Positions 16,964-25,670 of a DNA stretch of 64,000 nucleotides are shown here, piece by piece (positions within the stretch are counted from its first letter, which is position 1; the number at the start of each line of letters is the position of its first letter). This DNA comes from Pandoraea capi (GTDB lineage: Bacteria; Pseudomonadota; Gammaproteobacteria; Burkholderiales; Burkholderiaceae). Location of the stretch: assembly GCF_902459735.1 (NCBI RefSeq), contig NZ_CABPRV010000001.1, forward strand, positions 372,001 to 436,000. The letters are read 5' to 3'. The position numbers were made by a program, and so were the translations under genes. A model generated the notes under the pieces. That model searched no databases. It had not been told where the DNA came from and worked only from the letters and a program-made list of their open reading frames with translations.

Positions 16964-17173
16964 ATGCTGGAGAATCTCGACCGCATCGCCCTGTCGCTCG
17001 ACGCCATCGAAACCGCCGCCCGCGACGTCGCCATGCATTCCCCCCAGAACGCGCAAGCCCTCTACACCGCGCTCATGGAAATCCGTAACGCCATCGCACT
17101 CGTCGCGCAGGAAGTCGTCCGCCTCGAACACGAACTCCACGGCCATAACCCCTCCGGCAACGGGCAATCGTGA
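16964..17173 (+). CDS. Small helical protein coupled to chromate transporter
   Basis: 69-aa protein starting MLENLDRIALSLDAIE, predicted almost wholly helical with heptad-like spacing of hydrophobic residues (ALYTALMEIRNAIALVAQEV, VRLEHELHG). The stop overlaps the GTG of the next gene (GTGA), which suggests coupled translation with the transporter. An ATG at 16928 would add 12 residues. No family is recognised; an accessory or regulatory partner of the transporter is possible. Confidence 0.5.
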   Translation: MLENLDRIALSLDAIETAARDVAMHSPQNAQALYTALMEIRNAIALVAQEVVRLEHELHGHNPSGNGQS

Positions 17174-17853
17174 CATTCCTCGCCTCCGACACTTCAGACG
17201 TCTCCTCCCCCGAGTCGCCTGCGCCACACACCGTTACCCCAAACCCCACCGAGCCCCCCACCTGCTGGGACCTCGCCCTCGCCTTCGGCACCATCGGCGC
17301 CACCGGCTTCGGCGGTGTCCTGCCCTGGGCGCGACGGATGGTAGTCGACCAGCGGCGCTGGCTCACCGACCGGGAATTCGCTGAATTGCTACCGCTCGCG
17401 CAACTCCTGCCCGGCCCCAACGTCGCCAATATCGCTACCGTCCTCGGACGCCGGTTCCGTGGCCCGCGCGGCGCCGCATCCGCCGTCGCCGGCCTCTATT
17501 TCTGCCCGACGCTCGTCATCATCCTGATCGGCTACGCCTACGCCCAATGGGGGCAAACACCACTCGTCCAGCACCTGCTCTCCGGGCTCATGCCCGCCGC
17601 TACCGGGCTGGTCATCGCCACGTCGGTGCGTCTGCTCGGTGGACTGGAGCGCCACTGGACGACACTCGGTTTCGCCGCCGCCACCTTCGTCGGCAGTTTC
17701 CTTTTCGGACTCCCGCTGCTGCTCGTGCTCGGTGTTCTCGGCCCCTGCGCCATCCTCACAGCCTACCGGCGTGGCCGGTCGCAGCCGCGAGATGACCACG
17801 ACCTTCAAGGTCAAAGCGGACAGAGCGGACAGAAGGGTCAAGAGGGCCAGTAA
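17170..17853 (+). CDS. chrA: Chromate transporter, N-terminal half protein
   Basis: Short-chain CHR family protein (227 aa), the first of a pair. The CHR signature region is seen as FGTIGATGFGGVLPWARRMVV, shown here by its ends FGTIGATGFGG and ARRMVV, with LLPLAQLLPGPNVANIA following. Several hydrophobic helices follow, and the tail is Gln/Gly-rich (QGQSGQSGQKGQEGQ) from a short DNA repeat. The GTG start overlaps the preceding small gene. Paired half-proteins work as a heterodimer in other bacteria. The substrate may be chromate or another anion. Confidence 0.87.
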   Translation: MTFLASDTSDVSSPESPAPHTVTPNPTEPPTCWDLALAFGTIGATGFGGVLPWARRMVVDQRRWLTDREFAELLPLAQLLPGPNVANIATVLGRRFRGPRGAASAVAGLYFCPTLVIILIGYAYAQWGQTPLVQHLLSGLMPAATGLVIATSVRLLGGLERHWTTLGFAAATFVGSFLFGLPLLLVLGVLGPCAILTAYRRGRSQPRDDHDLQGQSGQSGQKGQEGQ

Positions 17854-17875
17854 GGCCGAGAAGACGACGTCGCCC

Positions 17876-18400
17876 ATGCACACACTCATCGATCTCTTTC
17901 TGCACGGCTCGCTCTGGTCGCTGCTCGCCGTCGGGGGCACCAACGTCACTCTCGCCGATATCCACCGCTACGCCGTCGAGACGCGTCACTGGATTACCGA
18001 CGCGCAGTTCGTCACCTTCTTCTCGCTCGCCCAGGCCGCCCCCGGCCCCAACGGCATGGCCGTCACCCTGATCGGGCTTCAGGCCGCCGGGCTGCCCGGC
18101 GCCTTCACCGCCACGCTCGCCAAGTGCGCCCCGAGTTCGCTGCTCGCCTATCTGGTCGGCGGATGGGTCGACCGGCACGAGCGCTCGCCTTGGGTGCGGG
18201 CCGTGCGCGCCGGCCTCGCGCCCATCACCGTCGGCCTGCTCGCCGCCAGCAGCGCCCTGCTCGCTCGGGAGGTGGATATCAACGTCGCACGCGGCATTGT
18301 CACGCTGATCGCGGTCGTCATTACACTGCGCACCCGCTGGAATCCCCTCTGGCTGATCGCCGGAGGTAGCTTGCTCGGCCTCACCGGCTGGCTGATGTAG
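17876..18400 (+). CDS. chrA: Chromate transporter, second half protein
   Basis: Second short-chain CHR protein (174 aa), 22 bases after the first. CHR motifs are visible: LAVGGTNVTLADIHRY, FFSLAQAAPGPNGMAVTLIG and AKCAPSSLLAYLVGG. The start at ATG 17876 (MHTLIDLFLHGSLW) matches the usual beginning. The frame is open upstream within the end of the partner gene. The pair replaces one full-length ChrA. Confidence 0.87.
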   Translation: MHTLIDLFLHGSLWSLLAVGGTNVTLADIHRYAVETRHWITDAQFVTFFSLAQAAPGPNGMAVTLIGLQAAGLPGAFTATLAKCAPSSLLAYLVGGWVDRHERSPWVRAVRAGLAPITVGLLAASSALLAREVDINVARGIVTLIAVVITLRTRWNPLWLIAGGSLLGLTGWLM

Positions 18401-18560
18401 GCAGTCCGCGCTCTCATCCGTCAACGCGCCTTCAACGCCCCGTCAACCCTCGTTACGAACCGTCACACAGTAGCCCCACACTGGGGGTGTATGACGCCCG
18501 GACAACGGGTCTACAATAGGCAACACGTTTCACAACACGGTGTGTCCCCCGGGAATCCCC

Positions 18561-19931
18561 ATGACCGTCCCCTGTTGTACGTCGCAAGCCGAGGCGCCCG
18601 CCGGCACCTCACCCAACGTCACCCGCTCGCGGATCGCACGCGACGGCCCGTCGACGCCCGCATCAACGCATCCATCAACACACGCACCTCAGCACGCATT
18701 AGCGCCGCCCGCGGCCCTGCATGACCGCTTCGACGCCGTGCGCGCCGCATCCGTCGCCTTCGCACAGGGCCTGTCGGACGCCGACGCCACCGTGCAGTCG
18801 ATGCCGGACGCCAGCCCTATCAAGTGGCACCTTGCACACACCACCTGGTTTTTCGAGACGTTTTTGCTCGCAGAAGCCAACACCCCGGCCGGCGGACGCT
18901 ATCGTCCCTACGATCCGCGATTCGCCTACCTCTTCAACTCGTATTACGAAGCCGCCGGGCCGCGTCATCCGCGCCCGCAGCGCGGACTGCTCTCCCGCCC
19001 CACGCTCGACGAAGTACTGGCCTATCGCCGCCACGTCGACGCCGCGATGCACGAGCGCCTGCTACACGCGGACCTCGCGCCTGAGACCGTTGCGCTCGTC
19101 ACCCTCGGCCTGCATCACGAAGAGCAGCATCAGGAGCTGATGCACACCGATCTGCTGCACCTGTTCGCGCAGAACCCGCTGCGGCCCGCGCATCTGGAGC
19201 CGTCCGCCGTATTGCACGCCGCAGCCCCGTTGCAGTGGATCGAACACGACGGCGGGCAGCATCGCATCGGGCATCCGGGCGACGCCAGCCACGCGGGCGG
19301 CCCTTCCGACGCTTTTGCCTTCGATTGCGAAACCCCTTCGCATGACGTGCTGCTGCGCCCCTTCGCCATCGCCTCGCGCGTGGTGACGAACGGCGAATGG
19401 CGTGCGTTCATCGAGGACGGCGGCTACCGCATGGCAGGACTCTGGCTCTCCGATGGCTGGGCGACGGTGCAACGCGAAGGCTGGGGACACCCGCTGTACT
19501 GGGAGCTGCATCAGGGCGAATGGCAATCGATGACGCTCGCGGGCATGCAACCCGTCGACGACGACGCGCCCGTGCAACACGTCAGCTACTTCGAAGCCGA
19601 TGCCTTCGCGCGCTGGGCCGGCAAGCGTCTGCCGACAGAACAGGAATGGGAGGTGGCGGCCAACGTCTCGTCACCCGCGCAACAAACGATGGAGCAACGC
19701 TTTGGCCCCGTATGGCAATGGACGGCAAGCCCGTACGTCGCCTACCCGGGATTCCGGACGGCATCGGGGGCCGTCGGCGAGTACAACGGCAAATTCATGT
19801 GTGGACAGTTCGTGCTGCGCGGCGGCTCGCTCGCCACGCCGCCGGGACACGCACGCGCCACGTACCGTAACTTCTTCTACCCGCATCAGCGCTGGCAGTT
19901 CTGCGGCCTGAGGCTCGCGGAGGACCGCTGA
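18561..19931 (+). CDS. egtB: Ergothioneine biosynthesis sulfoxide synthase
   Basis: Non-haem iron enzyme that joins trimethylhistidine (hercynine) with a thiol donor. The N-terminal DinB_2 domain (HLAHTTWFFETFLL) and the HHEEQHQELMHTD motif supply the three iron-binding histidines. The C-terminal FGE-sulfatase domain shows VSYFEADAFARWAGKRLPTE and FVLRGGSLATPPGHARATYRNFFYP. The start is uncertain: ATG 18561 is chosen, GTG 18540 is in frame upstream, and the first 50 residues are Pro/Ala/Thr-rich and may not all be translated. It overlaps egtD by one base (TGATG). Confidence 0.92.
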   Translation: MTVPCCTSQAEAPAGTSPNVTRSRIARDGPSTPASTHPSTHAPQHALAPPAALHDRFDAVRAASVAFAQGLSDADATVQSMPDASPIKWHLAHTTWFFETFLLAEANTPAGGRYRPYDPRFAYLFNSYYEAAGPRHPRPQRGLLSRPTLDEVLAYRRHVDAAMHERLLHADLAPETVALVTLGLHHEEQHQELMHTDLLHLFAQNPLRPAHLEPSAVLHAAAPLQWIEHDGGQHRIGHPGDASHAGGPSDAFAFDCETPSHDVLLRPFAIASRVVTNGEWRAFIEDGGYRMAGLWLSDGWATVQREGWGHPLYWELHQGEWQSMTLAGMQPVDDDAPVQHVSYFEADAFARWAGKRLPTEQEWEVAANVSSPAQQTMEQRFGPVWQWTASPYVAYPGFRTASGAVGEYNGKFMCGQFVLRGGSLATPPGHARATYRNFFYPHQRWQFCGLRLAEDR

Positions 19932-20920
19932 TGTTGCAAGCCACGCAATCCAATCAAGCCGCAGCGTTCGTCTGCCCGTCGCTGCCGGAGAACGCCTTCG
20001 CCACCGACGTCCTCACCGGTCTCGGCCATACCCCGAAGACCCTGCCGAGCGCCTGGCTCTACGACCAGCGCGGCAGTGAACTCTTCGAGGAGATCACGGG
20101 ACTCGACGAGTATTATCAGACGCGCACCGAAACGGCCCTGCTCGGGGAATGCGCCGCCGCCATCGCAGATGTCATCGGGCCCGACGCCGTCGTTGTCGAG
20201 TTCGGCAGCGGCTCCAGTCGCAAGACCCCGCTGCTGCTCGACGCACTCGTCACCCCGCGGGCCTACGTGCCCGTCGACATCGCTGACGAGTTTCTCGACG
20301 ATGCCGTCGCCACGCTCGCACGCCGCTGCCCGGGCATTCCGATGCTGCCGGTGCGGGCGGACTTCACGCGTCCGTTCCATCTGCCGCCGCAGTTGCAGAA
20401 CACGCAAGGTCCGAGACTGGGTTTCTTCCCCGGGTCGACCATCGGCAACTTCGCGCCCGCGCAAGCCGCCGCGTTCCTCGCGCACGTGGGCAAGATGCTC
20501 GGCCCGCGACGCCGCATGGTGGTCGGTGTCGACGCCTGCAAGGACCCCGCCGTGTTGCTGCCCGCCTACGACGACGCGCGCGGTGTGACGGCGCAGTTCG
20601 ATCTGAACGTGCTCGTGCGCATCAACCGCGAACTCGACGGCGACCTGCCCCTCGATGCCTTCCGGCACGAAGCCCGCTTCAACGCCGGGGCGAGCCGCAT
20701 CGAAATGCATCTGGTCGCGCAGCGCCCCTTCACGGCAACGGTGCTCGGCAAGTCCTTTCGCTTCACCGCAGGCGAGTCCATCCATACTGAGAACTCCTAC
20801 AAATATGGACAGACGGAGTTTCGCGCACTGGCGAACTCTGCGGGCTGGGATATCGAACGCGTCTGGCTCGACGCCCGCTCCCGCTTCGCCGTCTACTTGC
20901 TACGCCCCGTCAGCGACTAA
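19931..20920 (+). CDS. egtD: L-histidine N-alpha-methyltransferase
   Basis: SAM-dependent enzyme that trimethylates histidine to hercynine, the first step of ergothioneine synthesis. 329 aa, matching the family. Segments seen: SAWLYDQRGSELFEEITGL and DEYYQTRTETALL (substrate side), VVEFGSGSSRKTPLLLDAL (SAM site), FFPGSTIGNFAP, and EMHLVAQRPF with HTENSYKY near the C-terminus. Translation is coupled to egtB, and together the two genes can make ergothioneine if cysteine- or glutathione-linked processing is available elsewhere. Confidence 0.94.
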   Translation: MLQATQSNQAAAFVCPSLPENAFATDVLTGLGHTPKTLPSAWLYDQRGSELFEEITGLDEYYQTRTETALLGECAAAIADVIGPDAVVVEFGSGSSRKTPLLLDALVTPRAYVPVDIADEFLDDAVATLARRCPGIPMLPVRADFTRPFHLPPQLQNTQGPRLGFFPGSTIGNFAPAQAAAFLAHVGKMLGPRRRMVVGVDACKDPAVLLPAYDDARGVTAQFDLNVLVRINRELDGDLPLDAFRHEARFNAGASRIEMHLVAQRPFTATVLGKSFRFTAGESIHTENSYKYGQTEFRALANSAGWDIERVWLDARSRFAVYLLRPVSD

Positions 20921-21395
20921 TTCCCGCTGAGCCGACGCGCTCGTCAGAGCGCCGAACGCCATCGGAATCCCCGCCCTATGAGGATGACACCGGACACCCG
21001 ATGTCATCCTCGCGATGCTCCCGGCACGGCCAGACGCCGACGCCACAAGTCGTTGAAAGAAAATGTGCGCCGGACGCTAAAGTTTTTGCATCGTTTTGCC
21101 GTTGATGCATGCAGACTCATGCTGCGCGTAACGCGAATCACCAATTCCGTGCGACGCAGACCATCTCACAGCGCACGGCCATGACCGCAGCGCACCGTTT
21201 ATACGAATCGCTGCACATGACTTCACGCGCAATGGGGATGCACGTGGCACGAGCTTCGGCGGCAGCGCCTGTGGCTCGATGCACTCATACGGACGCCGGG
21301 CCGCCCGGCACGACTTCGCTCGTGCAACGCGCGCGCATCGCCGTTGCCGACGAAAGCGCGACGATCATGGCGATCGCGACGCGGGAGCCGTGCCG
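20921..21395. other. Long intergenic region with one strong hairpin
   Basis: 475 bases without a convincing gene. A 10-bp perfect stem GAGGATGACA/TGTCATCCTC (20980-20989 and 21002-21011) may end the egtBD transcript, although no T-run follows. The remainder includes a less GC-rich patch around 21060-21110 that could hold a promoter for the next gene. Open frames here lack ribosome sites. Confidence 0.5.
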
Positions 21396-22223
21396 ATGAG
21401 TCGCGTCGCTCTCACCCTCTCCGACACCGCACTCGCGGATCTGCAAAAGGACTTCGACGCCTTCGTGCGCATCTCGTCCGCCGTCGATCGTCATTTCACG
21501 CCCCCGTCGTTCGACGACTTCCTGCGCGCCCGCCTGCTCGACAGCACCGTGCCGCTCACGGAAGCCGCCGTGGCGCAGTTGCTCGCCGGCGGTCACTACG
21601 CATGGGCCAAACGCACCTTCGACAAGCAGTTTCCGGATGTCGTCTCGATCATCCTGAATCAGGCGCGTCAGCACGGGTTCTACTTCGTATCGCGCCCGGA
21701 ATGGTCGCGTGAAGACATGGCGCGTCAGGCCAGCCGCTGGGCCGAAGGGATCGTGCGCGAAGCGAAGGGGGAAGAACGCATCGTGGAGTCGCTCGCCGGG
21801 CAGATCGTGACCTCGGCGCAGGACCTGCGCACGCTGGAAGCGACCTTGCAGACGCCGGCATGGCGCACCGCTTCGGTGCTGCGCGAGCGAGTATTCGAAG
21901 CGAAGCGCAGCGTGGAAACCGCCCGCACACTGCTGGCCCGGGAAAAGCTCGGTGAATTGCGAGCGCTACTCGACCTCGCCGTCATCTACGGTTCGGTCGG
22001 CGCTCAGGAAGCCGACCAGATTCTTGAGTATCTGGGCGTGCTGCGTCCAGAACTGTTCAACGACGACCCGGGCATCTTCGAGCGCCTCGCCGCCTGGTTG
22101 CGACGCCTGCTCACGCCGAGCATCCCGCGCGCCACGCCAGCCCCTGAAGTCCAGGTGCCCACGCTCGGCACCGAAGTCCCGCATCAGAACGCAGAGCCGC
22201 TGCAAACGCCCGTCGCACGCTAA
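21396..22223 (+). CDS. Conserved-looking hypothetical cytosolic protein
   Basis: 275 aa, unrecognised. Start ATG 21396 has GGGAG eight bases upstream. The protein is charged and mostly helical (FDAFVRISSAVDRHFTPPSF, WAEGIVREAKGEERIVESL, LRERVFEAKRSVETARTLL). It has no signal peptide or clear membrane span and carries a Pro-rich tail (RATPAPEVQVPTLGTEVP). Codon use matches the neighbours, so it is probably a real gene. It is transcribed alone after a long leader region. Confidence 0.6.
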   Translation: MSRVALTLSDTALADLQKDFDAFVRISSAVDRHFTPPSFDDFLRARLLDSTVPLTEAAVAQLLAGGHYAWAKRTFDKQFPDVVSIILNQARQHGFYFVSRPEWSREDMARQASRWAEGIVREAKGEERIVESLAGQIVTSAQDLRTLEATLQTPAWRTASVLRERVFEAKRSVETARTLLAREKLGELRALLDLAVIYGSVGAQEADQILEYLGVLRPELFNDDPGIFERLAAWLRRLLTPSIPRATPAPEVQVPTLGTEVPHQNAEPLQTPVAR

Positions 22224-22330
22224 TCGCCGGACGGCGGCTGGCATATCGCGCCCGCCCGAGGTCGATGAGGGGTGGGTGTCCCATCAAGGCACAGCGCTGC
22301 GATGGCGCACATCACAACGCGCGGCCAATC

Positions 22331-23224
22331 TCACCGATTGAAGATCAGCGCCACACCAACGCTCGCGATCAGCGCGCCCCACCACGCACCCGCCGCCGGA
22401 CGCTGCCGGGTGCGAATCCACAACAGCGGCAGCACCATCACCGGCGTGGTGGCCGAGAGCGTTGCGATCACCCCCGTATTGCCGTGCCCCATGCCGTACA
22501 GCAGCAACGTCATGCCGACGGCCACGCCGACGAAGCCGGACGCCGCCGTGAGTGCCAGCGTGCCCGGCGTGAACGCAGAGAAGATCGCGCGACCGCGGCG
22601 CGCCGCGATGATCGTCAGCCCCAGCGCCGAGACACCCACGCGCACCGCCGACGCCCCGACCGGATCCACCCCCGCCGCCATGACCGGCTTGGCGATCAAT
22701 GTCCCGATGGAATGACACAGCGCCGCCGTCAGGCCGATGGCGACACCCACGCGCACGTCGCCTCGCACCGACTCCCAGTGATGGGCATCTTCGCGACGGC
22801 CACCGAACGCGATCGCCAGCGCCACGCCTGCCGTCACCAACGCCACACCGAGCACCGCCCGCCACCCGAGCGCCTCGCCCAGCCAGAAATAGCCGAGCAC
22901 GGCCGTCATCGGGGCGTTGGTCGCGAAGACGATGGAGTTACGTCGCGGCCCGAGCCGGCCGAGCGACGTGTAAAGAATCGTGTCCCCGACGAGAATGCCG
23001 ATCAGCCCCGACGCCGTGAGTCGCAGCCATTGCTCCAGCGTGAGCGACGGCCAGCCGCGCAGCACCGCGAGCGCGAACAGCAGCATCGCGAACACCAGCA
23101 ACATCCGGGCGTAATTGAAGGGGAACGAACCGGCCTGACGGACAGGCGTGATGGCGATCATGCCGCTGCAAGCCCAGCAGAGGGCGGCACCGAGCGCGGC
23201 GAGGTAGGCGAGTTGGGTTGTCAT
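22331..23224 (-). CDS. DMT-family (EamA) transporter
   Basis: Inner-membrane exporter of the drug/metabolite superfamily, about 297 aa with ten hydrophobic helices arranged as two EamA repeats. The first repeat ends near LGPRRNSIVFATNAPMTAVLGY; the second contains GHGNTGVIATLSATTPVMVLPLL. ATG 23224 (MTTQLAYLAALGAALCWACSG) is the likely start. Substrate unknown. Confidence 0.85.
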   Translation of the reverse strand: MTTQLAYLAALGAALCWACSGMIAITPVRQAGSFPFNYARMLLVFAMLLFALAVLRGWPSLTLEQWLRLTASGLIGILVGDTILYTSLGRLGPRRNSIVFATNAPMTAVLGYFWLGEALGWRAVLGVALVTAGVALAIAFGGRREDAHHWESVRGDVRVGVAIGLTAALCHSIGTLIAKPVMAAGVDPVGASAVRVGVSALGLTIIAARRGRAIFSAFTPGTLALTAASGFVGVAVGMTLLLYGMGHGNTGVIATLSATTPVMVLPLLWIRTRQRPAAGAWWGALIASVGVALIFNR

Positions 23225-23368
23225 GGTCAGGGGGCGGACGGCGCAGAGCCGCAACCGCCCCCGCCGTTGGGACGCCATTATACGAGTCACATGCCCCATT
23301 CGGGGGCATGAATTGCGCGTGACGATTCGCTATCGCTCCCCGAGCCAGTCCGCGCTAACCCGCTGGCG

Positions 23369-24361
23369 TCACAGCGCCTCGTCGAGCCGATACAACGCGT
23401 CGAACATCACACGATAAGCCGCCGCCACCCCATAGGCCCCCCGCAGCATCCGCAAGCGCGACGCCACATCCGGCTCGCCTGCGTCTTCGACCCATTGCGA
23501 CAACAGCGCCGTGCCCCCGCAAACGCTCGCGTCGTGCCGGGCATGCGCGCACACGGCGGCGAAGCCGTCTGCCGCCGACGGATATCGCTGTGCGAGCGCG
23601 TCGAACTGCGCTTCGATCTCGCTGGCCGCCCGTACGGTCGACGGCGCCTGACACAGCGCACAGCAACCGACATAGGCCGGCATGTCGCCCGCCGCGCCGA
23701 TGATGAAGTCGATGAGCGCGTGCGTCGCGTCGAACGCGCCGCTGTCGAGAAACGTCCGTGCCGCAGGACCGCATCGCAGCAACCCGGCTGCGAGCATCGT
23801 CGACTGCCCGCGCTGCTCGCGATACTGACGCAACAGCAGCGGCCGCAGTGCGGTGTCCGTGCAACGCTCGACGGCAATGCGGTTGTGGACGTCCGCCCCC
23901 GCCGCACGATGATAAAGCTGCGCGAGAAACGCCAGCACCTGGATGTCGCTCGACTCACCGGCGAGAAAGCGCGCCCAGAACGGCGCCGCGAAGATGCCTC
24001 GCACCCAGTCGTCGCAAATCCGGCCGAACGCCGGCACGATGTCGCGACGCGTCGCGGGCAGGACATGCACCAGCGCCTCGTCGACGAGCGTCGCCAGCCA
24101 CGTGCCGGGCATCGGCGCTTCGGCGAGCAGTACGCCGTGTTTCACGCGCTCCAGCCACAGGGCGGTATCGGCGGGGGCATCGTGCAACGTGCACGACACT
24201 TCGTGAGACGTGACGGTCACCGTGTCCGGCGCACACGTCCATTGCGCATGCGGCGACGCGATCACCCAAACGGCAGTACCGGCCGACGCGCACGACGCCT
24301 CCGATACCGTCGACTTGCCCCCTGCCTCGGCGGCACCACACACGACGGATGCGACGCTCAT
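23369..24361 (-). CDS. Cys-rich heme-oxygenase-like (TenA/PqqC-fold) protein
   Basis: About 330 aa. The central part (about 120-320) resembles the iron-containing redox/TenA-like helical fold: VLAFLAQLYHRAAGADVHNR, then REQRGQSTMLAAGLL where active relatives have an acidic/His metal motif, and AHARHDASVCGG near the end. The usual metal ligands are partly replaced (REQRGQ), so a metal site is doubtful. The first about 100 residues form a separate, strand-rich region (VWVIASPHAQWT, DTVTVTSHEV) that could be a peptide-recognition-type domain. Roughly a dozen Cys are present. It starts in an ATGA overlap with a 97-aa gene. Function is not assigned. Confidence 0.5.
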   Translation of the reverse strand: MSVASVVCGAAEAGGKSTVSEASCASAGTAVWVIASPHAQWTCAPDTVTVTSHEVSCTLHDAPADTALWLERVKHGVLLAEAPMPGTWLATLVDEALVHVLPATRRDIVPAFGRICDDWVRGIFAAPFWARFLAGESSDIQVLAFLAQLYHRAAGADVHNRIAVERCTDTALRPLLLRQYREQRGQSTMLAAGLLRCGPAARTFLDSGAFDATHALIDFIIGAAGDMPAYVGCCALCQAPSTVRAASEIEAQFDALAQRYPSAADGFAAVCAHARHDASVCGGTALLSQWVEDAGEPDVASRLRMLRGAYGVAAAYRVMFDALYRLDEAL

Positions 24362-24651
24362 CGGACGATGGCTCCCAGCACGGTCAGACATTCGGGCGAG
24401 ACACTGCGCACCACTTCGATGCGCAACGCCTCGCGCGCGGCGGCATCCATCCCCGGCGGTTGCGCCGCCTGCGCCACACCGCCGCGCCGACTGTTGCGTG
24501 GTTTGCCACGTCCCGCACTGGCATGGCGTGACACGTCAGCGGCGTCCGGCGAGGACGGCGTCCCGCGGGCGGGCGCCGCCTTCGGTGCATCCAGAACGAC
24601 GGGGAGAAACGGAAAGGGCATGGGCGATGGATTTGACGAATGGGACGACAT
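24358..24651 (-). CDS. 97-aa protein translationally coupled to the heme-oxygenase-like gene
   Basis: Small protein with AGGAG five bases before ATG 24651. It begins MSSHSSNPSPMPFPFLPVV, has a Pro/Ala/Ser and Arg-rich low-complexity middle (RGKPRNSRRGG), and ends with a predicted helix and a single Cys (MDAAAREALRIEVV, SPECLTVLGAIVR). The stop overlaps the next start (ATGA). No family recognised. The coupling makes a partner, substrate or precursor of the downstream protein plausible, but that is inference. Confidence 0.5.
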   Translation of the reverse strand: MSSHSSNPSPMPFPFLPVVLDAPKAAPARGTPSSPDAADVSRHASAGRGKPRNSRRGGVAQAAQPPGMDAAAREALRIEVVRSVSPECLTVLGAIVR

Positions 24652-25137
24652 GTCGACTCCTGTCGGCTGTTGAACGACTGCGCAATGGACTCGGGCAATG
24701 GCGCACCCGCAGAGGCAACCACCGGCTCGCAAAGCGGGATATCGACGACGCGACCGGCGGGGAGAGCGACTACCTTAGAAAATCCGGGCCGGGTGCGGAA
24801 GGAGCCCAAACTCTAGGACGATTCACATTAAGTGGATTGTGATCCGTCCGAAATTCCCGTCGAGCAGCCAACCGCCAGCCTTTCCGTGCCGTGGGATGTC
24901 ACACGAAACGGACGATTTCCCAAGTGTCGATCGCGTCAATTTTGAGAAATATCCCAAGAACAAAAGGCGATCCCAAGAAGACACTTCGCTCGCCTGCAAC
25001 GTCGAAGGCGTTCTCACCGTTGTCATATCGTGCAGACGAATCGCGTCCCGATGTCGCACCGGCACCTGCGCGACGCACGCCGGAGCGCGAGTACAATCGA
25101 TCGCACGCCATACGTCGCCATTCAAGGAGTGACAGCC
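24652..25137. other. Divergent intergenic region
   Basis: About 485 bases between two divergent genes. An inverted repeat TCACA-N10-TGTGA lies at 24823-24842; it is inside-out relative to a CRP site. A less GC-rich stretch runs from about 24900 to 25020 and probably carries the promoters. No coding pattern or RNA gene was found. Confidence 0.4.
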
Positions 25138-25614
25138 ATGCATCTCTATCAGCGTCTGCCGATCTTTGTTTTCGAGATCGAAGCCTGCGAAAACCTGAAG
25201 TACATCACGATGGCGATTCGCTTCAATCTGGATCGCAACGGCCAGCATCTGTCGCTGGCGGACTGGCAGCGGCTGCCGCAGGAAGCGCGCGAGACGCTGG
25301 CCTCGTGCGTGCCGGGCGACGAGGACTTTGCGGCGCGTCTGGACGAGATTGCCCGCCAGCATCTCGGGCAGGAAGTCGAGCGCAGTGTCGATCCCGCGCC
25401 GACGGCGTGGCAGGACATGAACGCCTTGCCGCCGGGGTTGCTGAAACAATGCGAAATGGCGGATCTATTGCCGCCGGACGTCGGCAACTGGGGCACGCTG
25501 ACGCCTTTCCGACGCTATGTGCTCACGAAGCTTTCGCGCCGCGACACGCTCAATCACTGCTTCGTGCCGGCGATGCTCGAATTCGGGCTGGCGCAGACAC
25601 TGGCCGAACTCTGA
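25138..25614 (+). CDS. Nitrate reductase associated protein family
   Basis: 158 aa with the pattern of the Nitr_red_assoc family: FNLDRNGQHLSLADWQRLPQEARE near residue 30 (shown by its ends FNLDRNG and LPQEARE), WGTLTPFRRYVLTKLSR and a helical C-terminus. Start ATG 25138 (MHLYQRLPIFVFEIEAC) has GGAG upstream (AAGGAGTGACAGCC). The family is found next to assimilatory nitrate reductases in some bacteria; no such gene lies in this window, so its role here is unknown. Confidence 0.7.
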   Translation: MHLYQRLPIFVFEIEACENLKYITMAIRFNLDRNGQHLSLADWQRLPQEARETLASCVPGDEDFAARLDEIARQHLGQEVERSVDPAPTAWQDMNALPPGLLKQCEMADLLPPDVGNWGTLTPFRRYVLTKLSRRDTLNHCFVPAMLEFGLAQTLAEL

Positions 25615-25670
25615 GCCCTTTTGAGCAACACCTGGGTGTCTCACACCCTCCGGCGTCGCTTGCCCCGCGC

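Noticed and set aside
24823-24842. TCACA-N10-TGTGA as a CRP site
   Set aside because: The half-sites are inside-out relative to TGTGA-N6-TCACA and the spacing is wrong.
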